Origin: Isoetes taiwanensis
Taxonomy: Eukaryota; Streptophyta; Lycopodiopsida; Isoetales; Isoetaceae
Direction: 5' to 3'
DNA length: 64,000 nt
NCBI GenBank assembly: GCA_021234155.1
Contig: JAJEKV010000008.1
Coordinates: 7,220,445 to 7,284,444 of the forward strand
Under the pieces are notes generated by a model. It did no database searches, had not been told where the DNA came from, and saw nothing but the letters and a program-made list of their open reading frames with translations. Positions 57,996-64,000 of the stretch are shown here, one piece after another. A program made the translations under genes and the position numbers. How positions within the stretch are numbered: the first letter of the stretch is position 1; each line of letters starts with the position of its first letter.

Positions 57996-60074
57996 CTACT
58001 TGCCAGCCGCATCTCGCTTAACCTTAAACAACCATTTGGTGCTGACCACGTTGCGCCCAGGCGGAAGATGAGCAAGCTCCCACGTGTCATTCTTCATCAA
58101 AGAGGCATATTCTTCATCCATAGCTTTCTGCCACTCACTTGCATTCTCTCCTTCTAAAGCTTCTTGAACACTTGCAGGTTCAACAAGAGTAGGATCAGTA
58201 CTGACCATTAAGCCCCTTGATTTTGTTCTCCTAAGAGGTGACTCTCGTGCTTCAATTGCTTTGGCGCTAAGGTAGCTAGTGGGGCCAGATTTGGTAGTGC
58301 CTCTATTTGGCCGAGGATCACTCTGTATGGGCGTGGGCCTCCTCCGATTGACACTGTCATAAATTAATGGATGCCCTTGCGAAATTATACTTGGGACTTC
58401 CTCAATATCCATGATCGGTTGTGCATGCACTGGGGGCTGATTTGCTGCTATCATAGAAGGGGTATCTTTGTCTTGTATGGTTTCCTGACTCACACCACTT
58501 GATGATGCTTCATGTGTGAAGGTGGGTGGCTGAAAATCAGACTCTAAATCTCCCACTAGAGTGTTATCCATCATGCACCAATCATCAAGTGTATCAAAGT
58601 CATCCAAACTGGGGAAGCTATGCGGAAAACTGTTGGAGGTACTCCCACTGTTCTGCACACTAGACATGCCAATTGCTCCCCCATACAATTCATTTTCATT
58701 GAAGATGACATCTCTACTAATCAATAGCGTTCTTCCAAGCAAGCTATATAATCTGTATGCCTTCGCCTCAGTTGCATATCCAACAAGCACACATTTTTCA
58801 CTTTGCATATCCAACTTCTTCCTTTTCTCTTTATGAACATGGGCATAAGCAACACATCCGAATATCCGGATATGGCTAAGGGCTGGCTTCTTTCCTGTCC
58901 ATGCTTCATATGGGGTAATGCCATTCACTCCGGACGTAGGCAACCTATTTCTCAAGTAGCCTGCTGTTGTTACTGCTTCTCCCCAGAACATGTTAGGCAT
59001 ACTAGCATAATTCAACATTGCTTTAGCACTTTCCATCAAGGTCCTGTTCATGCGTTCTGCAACTCCATTTTGTTGCAGAGTATATGGAGTGGTGTGCTGG
59101 TGAATAATGCCTGTCTCCTTGCAATATTGATCAAATTCCCCTGAAAAATACTCTCCACCACCATCGCTTCGCAGAACCTTAATTAATTGCCCTGTTTGTC
59201 TTTCCATTTGAATGCGGAACTCTCTAAACATAGCTAGTACTTCAGATTTTCTGGCAAGAAGTCTAACTGTCACAAACCTGGAAAAGTCATCGATGAAGGT
59301 CAACATATAGCGTTTCCTTCCCATAGTAATGGTCTGCATTGGCCCACATATGTCAGAGTGTACAATCTCCAACGGTGCACTGGCTCTCCCACTTTCTCCT
59401 ACTGGAAATGATGTTCTACTATGTTTTCCCATCACGCAGGCCTCACAGAATTCAAGCATATCATCTTCAAAGGGTTCAAGATCATCAACCATCCTCTCAT
59501 TTGCTAGTTTCTTAAGTGCTTGAATATTGGGATGCCCCATTCTATTATGCCATTGTTGAATGTGCGTCATGTTAGCCTTCACTGCTAGTGCTTGTGCTGG
59601 GTCCTTCATTCTTGCATCAAGCCTATAAAGACTATCCACTCGTGTGCCACTTGCAATTTGATCTCCAAACTCATCAAATATAGTGCATTTAGTTTTTGTA
59701 AGGAGGGCACTTAAACCTGTATCTGCAATTTTCCCTACTGATAATAAAGATTGCGTCAACCCTGGCACATAATGCACATTTTGTATCTCTTGGACCTTTG
59801 CTCCACACTGGACCATTATTGAGCCTCTCCCACTGAACTCAAGTGATCTACTATCCCCTATGTAGACCTGTCTCTTATTTGTAAAGGGCTCAAATGTATG
59901 GAAAACTTCTCTGATTGGAGTCATGTGCATGGATGCACTAGAGTCCAGCCACAAGACTCTATCTTCTCCACTGCCTGGAGAGTTTCGCACCATAAATAAC
60001 TTCCCATCATGCCTGACATCCCTGGTCCCTCTTTCTTCACTATGGGCTCTGAATCTGTGACGATCATTTGGCAC
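57996..60074 (-). CDS. Copia protease and integrase (692-codon frame)
   Basis: Near residue 43, [11 protein letters not shown] is the protease site; the usual DSGA/S has DSSA here, with the catalytic Asp kept. Residues about 175-220 have the HHCC zinc finger ([19 protein letters not shown]). The DDE core follows: [18 protein letters not shown], and [11 protein letters not shown], so D, D and E are all present. The C-terminal part has the usual copia [18 protein letters not shown] and [16 protein letters not shown] stretch. The long open frame shows this part is well preserved. It stops at 57996, before the RT, by a frame change. Confidence 0.92.
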   Translation of the reverse strand: MPNDRHRFRAHSEERGTRDVRHDGKLFMVRNSPGSGEDRVLWLDSSASMHMTPIREVFHTFEPFTNKRQVYIGDSRSLEFSGRGSIMVQCGAKVQEIQNVHYVPGLTQSLLSVGKIADTGLSALLTKTKCTIFDEFGDQIASGTRVDSLYRLDARMKDPAQALAVKANMTHIQQWHNRMGHPNIQALKKLANERMVDDLEPFEDDMLEFCEACVMGKHSRTSFPVGESGRASAPLEIVHSDICGPMQTITMGRKRYMLTFIDDFSRFVTVRLLARKSEVLAMFREFRIQMERQTGQLIKVLRSDGGGEYFSGEFDQYCKETGIIHQHTTPYTLQQNGVAERMNRTLMESAKAMLNYASMPNMFWGEAVTTAGYLRNRLPTSGVNGITPYEAWTGKKPALSHIRIFGCVAYAHVHKEKRKKLDMQSEKCVLVGYATEAKAYRLYSLLGRTLLISRDVIFNENELYGGAIGMSSVQNSGSTSNSFPHSFPSLDDFDTLDDWCMMDNTLVGDLESDFQPPTFTHEASSSGVSQETIQDKDTPSMIAANQPPVHAQPIMDIEEVPSIISQGHPLIYDSVNRRRPTPIQSDPRPNRGTTKSGPTSYLSAKAIEARESPLRRTKSRGLMVSTDPTLVEPASVQEALEGENASEWQKAMDEEYASLMKNDTWELAHLPPGRNVVSTKWLFKVKRDAAGK

Positions 60075-60094
60075 TCTGACTCTACAATCTCTTG

Positions 60095-60883
60095 CTATAT
60101 GTCCTGGTTACATCTATAGCAAGGCCCTTTGGTGGTTCTCTCCACTCTCCCACTGCTTTCAGATCTCCTTTTGTCATAGGATCCCCTACTTGTCCCAACT
60201 CCAACAGATCCAAATATAATGGGCTTCTTCCCAAGCCAAGGCTTCTTCCTTTTTGTGAAGAAAGCAGCATTCTTTGATTCCCCTTTCATCTTCAACTTCC
60301 TCTCCTCTTCAAGTAAAGCTGATACTACTGAATCAAAATTCTTATTTGGGATATTTGTTAGTGTGGTCACTGCTTGCCCAAATTCAGGTGTAAGTCCCTT
60401 AAGCAATACTGCCATCTGATCTTCCACGGGGACGATTGACTTTACACGTGCCAGGCGCACCACCAAAGATCGCAGCCTGCTTAAAAATTCTGCCACACTT
60501 TCCCCTGATTCCATCGTAATTGCAAACAATTGCTGCTTTAAGGATAATTCACAATTTTTCCCTGATCCGCCAAATGCCTTAGTAAGGTCATCCCAATTTG
60601 TTTTAGCATTCTTTTGCAAATCAACTAGATGGACATAGCCTTCTCCCAGTGCCAGTCCTATGGTAGTGACCGCCTTTTTATCCCTTTTCTCCCACTCAAG
60701 GGCTTTGTCAGCATCTGCTGGTTTGGGTTCACTACCGTCAACTAATCCCCATGTGGATTCCCGCATTAACACCATTTGTAATTTCAAGGACCAGGTGTGG
60801 AAATTCTCCCCAGTAAATTTTTCCAAGAATTTTTCTAGAAACTTATCAATGCTTTGTGCTGTGTTTGTCATTTCGAAATTCAA
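60095..60883 (-). CDS. Copia Gag with interrupted zinc knuckle (262 codons)
   Basis: The Met at 60883 begins a Gag domain of the UBN2/copia type: FTGENFHTWSLKLQMVL, WDDLTKAFGG, LFAITMESGESVAEFLSRLR, LLKGLTPEFGQAVTTL. The C-terminus is basic and ends CYRCNQDI and a stop, so the zinc knuckle CX2CX4HX4C is cut after its second Cys by a frame change. The protease frame begins 21 bp further on. Confidence 0.88.
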   Translation of the reverse strand: MNFEMTNTAQSIDKFLEKFLEKFTGENFHTWSLKLQMVLMRESTWGLVDGSEPKPADADKALEWEKRDKKAVTTIGLALGEGYVHLVDLQKNAKTNWDDLTKAFGGSGKNCELSLKQQLFAITMESGESVAEFLSRLRSLVVRLARVKSIVPVEDQMAVLLKGLTPEFGQAVTTLTNIPNKNFDSVVSALLEEERKLKMKGESKNAAFFTKRKKPWLGKKPIIFGSVGVGTSRGSYDKRRSESSGRVERTTKGPCYRCNQDI

Positions 60884-61010
60884 AGGAATTGAAATTTATG
60901 AAATACCTTTGTAATTCTTCAATGGAATGACAATCGTTCAAAAACACTCCTACGGCTTGAACGGCTTATGTGATTTGCGAATCCAACGCCCTGATAAATG
61001 CTCTTCTGTT

Positions 61011-61334
61011 TTAGGGTAACAATCTTCTGTGTTGGCTGCCGCTTATGAACAAATCCTCCAGATTTGGGCTGATATTGTGGGTTTCGTGGGTTATTTTTGG
61101 GCTGATATTTGGAGAAAACGGGAGATTGTGGGTTATAATTGGTCTGAATAATTGGTCTCGAAAGAGAGCGTGGGTTAAAAGGTCGCTGCTGCAAGAGCCA
61201 CCCTTATTTGGTTTTTGATTTTGATGTCTGGCGGATGCAGACTCTGATTTGCGTTGTTGCAGCCGATGATTAAGGGTAAGCAAGGTAAGTCGAATTTTTA
61301 TCTCTCTCCTACGGTCGTCCTTGCTCTTACCCAT
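61011..61334 (-). CDS. Small frame between PBS and Gag of the copia element (107 codons)
   Basis: Starts with MGKSKDDRRREIKIRL five bases after the PBS and ends 127 bp before Gag. The C-terminal half has imperfect Pro/Asn/His-rich repeats (ITHNLPFSPNISPKITHETH). No known domain. It may be a translated leader frame or chance. Confidence 0.35.
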   Translation of the reverse strand: MGKSKDDRRREIKIRLTLLTLNHRLQQRKSESASARHQNQKPNKGGSCSSDLLTHALFRDQLFRPIITHNLPFSPNISPKITHETHNISPNLEDLFISGSQHRRLLP

Positions 61335-61338
61335 CGCT

Positions 61339-61352
61339 GGGCTCTGATACCA
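61339..61352 (-). other. Primer binding site, initiator tRNA-Met type
   Basis: TGGTATCAGAGCCC on the minus strand, eight bases inside the 5' LTR end. Confidence 0.92.
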
Positions 61353-61360
61353 TAAAGAAA

Positions 61361-61524
61361 TTAGTCATGCAAGCAATCAGAAAGAGGAAAACGCAGTTTG
61401 GTGGAATAGGTAGATGGATTTTGTATTGAAGAAAACATATACAAAAGTATGCATCAGAGATGCGACGGTTCAGTTATGCCAGGTGGACAGACCATGGCTG
61501 ACACTATATTTCCATATTTTATCA
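61361..61524 (-). repeat. 5' LTR of the copia element (164 bp)
   Basis: Matches 55836-55999 at all 164 positions by eye. Confidence 0.9.
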
Positions 61525-62186
61525 TCTTCAAGCTGGGATGAAATCATTAGGGGTCTGATGTCGGTGATGTCAATTGAACCAAATCCGAACATTTTTCATA
61601 ATAGGTTAGAATCGAATATAATAGTCTTGCTCTGTTGGCTAGAGTGCATGGATATTAATCAATTGGTATGGGTTTGCTTTTTCTTAATTCCAGAATACTT
61701 TTTGAATTTGAATTTTTGCCCCTTGTCTCAAACTTATTGCTTTCCACTAGTGCTGCGGAAGCGCATGCTCAATGCCCCTTGTCTCCAACTTGTACGATAT
61801 GGAAGATATATACTTTTGTAAGATATTAGATATGTAAGATACCTACTTTTCAATTTTCTTTGAGATTGTTTTTCTCCTCGTATTGCGTGCACAATTTTTT
61901 CTTGTTAGCATTGTGTTATAATAGTTCTTGTTTTGGTATTCTGTAGATACATGTTGTCAGGTTGGGATTGCTTTCCACTAGTATTGTGAAAGTGCATGCT
62001 CTACACCCCTCATCAAATTCGTATTAGAATTTTTGCCCTTGTTTTCAACTTTTCTTTTTCCCTGAGATTGTTTTTTACTAGTATTGAGATTGCTTTCCAC
62101 TAGTATTGCGAAGGTGCATCTCTATGCCCCTTGTCTCCAACTTGTAAGTATGTAGGATACGTGCTTTCCACTTTTCTTTGAGATTG
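61525..62186. other. No recognised gene; repeated TTGCTTTCCACTAGT words
   Basis: GATTGCTTTCCACTAGTATTG-like segments with GTGCATGCTC occur three or four times between 61,735 and 62,120, a loose degenerate repeat. The 61414-61821 frame is chance and includes LTR sequence. Confidence 0.45.
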
Positions 62187-62290
62187 TTTTTGGGTTGCCC
62201 CTAAGGGGGCAAGCCCTTGTTGAGGTGGGTTTGTGGCATATGCTAGGTATATGCCAATATATACCCAGAATATGCCAATGACTGCTAAAA
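62187..62290. repeat. Repeated module with hairpin, copy 2
   Basis: Related to 46,205-46,310: GGGTTGCCCC-TAAG-GGGGCAAGCCC hairpin, then GGGTTTGTGGCATATGC and TATATGCC words. The hairpin arms here have compensating and non-compensating differences. Confidence 0.75.
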
Positions 62291-62329
62291 ACCCATCATA
62301 AGCTGTAAATGCTAGGTTGCCCATGTTGC

Positions 62330-64000
62330 TGGAGAGGAACTATGGAAACCGGGAAACCGGTGCTCGCTCCTTGCTCGAGGCTGGATCGACGAGGCCCTTA
62401 AATCTGCTCAATCCAAACGGCAACTATCCAGATACATTAAACACAATTTGGTTCGCGCAGTGTGCAAAACCGCAAGATCTAGACTTGGGCAAGCGGGTTC
62501 GGCCAGTAATTGTTGAAAATGGACTAGATTCATTTCTGTCTTGGCAAAGCATCTTATTCGCTTGTTTGGTTCTGTGAAAACTTGCACGAAGCTAACCTTG
62601 CATTCTCAGTACCAAAACCAAGTAAGTATACATGGCATTCAGTTATGGATTCTCATGTCAAACTAGGTGAAGGTAGAATAGCCCTCGGTTTATTTGACAA
62701 AGATAGAAATTAAAGGTATAAAAGCGGACAAATTCATACTTAATAGCATCTTAAAAGCATGCATTAGCATCGTTTCATACAAAGACGGTAGGTATATACA
62801 TCACACATCATTGAAAATGGGTACCAAGATGATGTTTTTGCTAGTAAGATACTCCTTGATATGTATGCCAAGAGTGGATCCTTAGACGAAGCGAAAAAGT
62901 CTTTGGCAATTTGCAAGTTCGGATGTGGTGTCATGGGGAGGAATGATCTCGGATATATTCATGATATGCCCCGAATGGCAAAGGCGACCTTGCTTTCAAA
63001 TGTTTCCATAAAAGCCGGAGCTACATAGTGTCAAACCCGAACAGGGGTTATATTTTTAGGCCAACATGGTGAAAGTGATTGTGCCATGGAATGTTTCAAG
63101 AAAATGCAAGATAGTGGCATAAAGCCAAGCAAAGTCACATTTTTGAACGTCTTGAAAGCATCAATTGGGATAATCCACATATGCCGGCGGGGTCATCCAT
63201 GAACAAATAATTGAAAATAGATTTCGGGACCGATATTCTGTCGGTGCATCCTTGTTGACATGTATGCGATATCCGATAGCTTGCGGGGAAGCACAAGGAC
63301 TTTTAATATCTCAATTAATCGAAACGCAAGTATTATGGGGCTTAATAATTGCGGGATGCTTGCGGCATGATAAGTATGATCTTTGCCTTTGAATATTTTG
63401 GTCAAATGTAAGACAATGCTACGTAACCCGATAAGGTGACATATTTGGGCATTCTAAAAGCATGTACTAGTATACAACACATCAAGCGAGGGAGGTGCAT
63501 TCATGAACGATTCTTGCATATGGATTCCACTCGAGGTTGCTATAGGGAATACTCTCACCGACATGTATGCTAAGTCCGGAAGTTTGAAAGAGGCAAAAGG
63601 AGTCTTTGACGATTGCAAACTCGTAATGTGGTGTCATGGAATGTGATAATTTCAGGATGCTACCGAACATGACGAAGGTTGTCTTGCTTTAGAATATTAT
63701 GAACAAATGCAAAGATGATCGGATAGAGCCGGATGAGATAACATTTTCGAGCATTTTGAAAGCATGTGGCAATATAGGTGCTATAGAACATGGCGGGCAA
63801 ATTCACCAGCAAATTGTCAAGAGTGCTTTCCATTAATCGGCATTGTTTTAGGATATAACCTTGTTGACATGTATGCCAAATGCGGAAGCATAACGAAGAA
63901 GCATGCAAAGTATTTGTGATTCTGCGTGACTGGGCTCATGGGGTGCAATGCTTGCGGGGATATGCTCGGCTTGGCAATCCCGGATCCCGGTCGCGGTTTT
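62330..64000 (+). pseudogene. Pentatricopeptide repeat (PPR, PLS-type) gene, decayed, runs off the window
   Basis: PPR proteins act on organelle RNA. The plus strand, in changing frames, shows repeated motifs: GIKADKFILNSILKACISI, GRYIHHTSLKMGT, LLDMYAKSGSLDEAKK, then GNTLTDMYAKSGSLKEAKGV and IEPDEITFSSILKACGNIG with GGQIHQQIVKSAF, ending with DMYAKCGS-like sequence at about 63,870. These are typical PLS-class repeats of about 31-36 residues. There are many frameshifts and stops, about one per 100-150 bp, so it is not translatable. The start and any C-terminal E/DYW domain are not seen; the latter could lie beyond 64,000. Confidence 0.82.

Larger units (their letters stand above)
55836..61524 (-). 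mobile_element. Ty1/copia LTR retrotransposon, minus strand, with nested MITE
   Basis: Order on the minus strand: LTR (61524-61361), tRNA-Met PBS, leader frame, Gag (60883), protease-integrase (60074-57996), RT-RNase H (to 56008), PPT, LTR (55999-55836). Protease before integrase before RT defines copia. The LTRs are short (164 bp) and identical by eye. Gag/Pol are broken by several frame changes, and a 603-bp MITE sits in RNase H. No clean target duplication: CTTCA occurs at 55826-55830 and 61526-61530 but is offset from the LTR ends by different distances. Confidence 0.93.

Noticed and set aside
55826-61530. CTTCA target duplication of the copia element
   Set aside because: The two CTTCA copies lie at different distances from the LTR ends, so they are probably coincidental.

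Overview
The window is nuclear DNA from a land plant with a large, repeat-rich genome. The evidence is a spliced plant PMT-type methyltransferase gene, plant-type Ty3/gypsy and Ty1/copia retrotransposons with initiator-tRNA-Met primer sites, L1-type LINEs, a Helitron with an RPA1-like gene piece, a decayed PPR gene and fragments of cytochrome P450 and V-ATPase subunit d genes. A seed-free vascular plant such as a fern is my guess from the overall character; nothing in the sequence proves it. Most of the 64 kb is mobile DNA and its debris. Only two genes look intact.

Layout. 1-7.4 kb: no recognised gene, an array of small CCACC..GGTG hairpins (2.6-3.1 kb), fold-back sequences and a broken L1 ORF1 piece. 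7,412-18,793: one complete Ty3/gypsy insertion on the minus strand, with a 5-bp target duplication (ATAGG), two ~1.55-kb LTRs, a PBS and a PPT. It has Gag, protease, RT and RNase H but no room for an integrase. About 4 kb of extra reading frames lie between the PBS and Gag, and one of them ends in a histone H3 fold. 19.5-21.5 kb: a 5'-truncated LINE on the minus strand. 23,120-26,611: an eight-exon PMT methyltransferase gene on the plus strand. 27-30.4 kb: several tandem repeats and two tRNA-derived SINE heads. 33.8-35.3 kb: a LINE remnant split by a hAT-type MITE with a perfect 8-bp target duplication. 35,354-39,509: a probable Helitron with a truncated RPA1-like gene.

40.8-54.0 kb: a direct duplication of an alpha/beta-hydrolase gene. 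The left copy is a pseudogene and the right copy (52,855-53,970, minus strand, three exons) is intact. Between them lie an LTR-retrotransposon end split by a Pack-MULE-like element (44,654-45,538, 9-bp target duplication), a P450 fragment, the 3' half of a V-ATPase subunit d gene with a lost splice acceptor, and a SINE. 55,836-61,524: a Ty1/copia element on the minus strand with identical 164-bp LTRs but broken genes, interrupted by a hAT-like MITE. 62.3-64.0 kb: a heavily decayed PPR gene that runs off the window.

The observation most worth following is the histone H3 fold inside the integrase-less Ty3/gypsy element. It occupies about 300 nt at the end of an extra reading frame, upstream of Gag and inside the same pair of LTRs and target duplication. 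I know of no described retrotransposon lineage with this arrangement, but I could not search for one.
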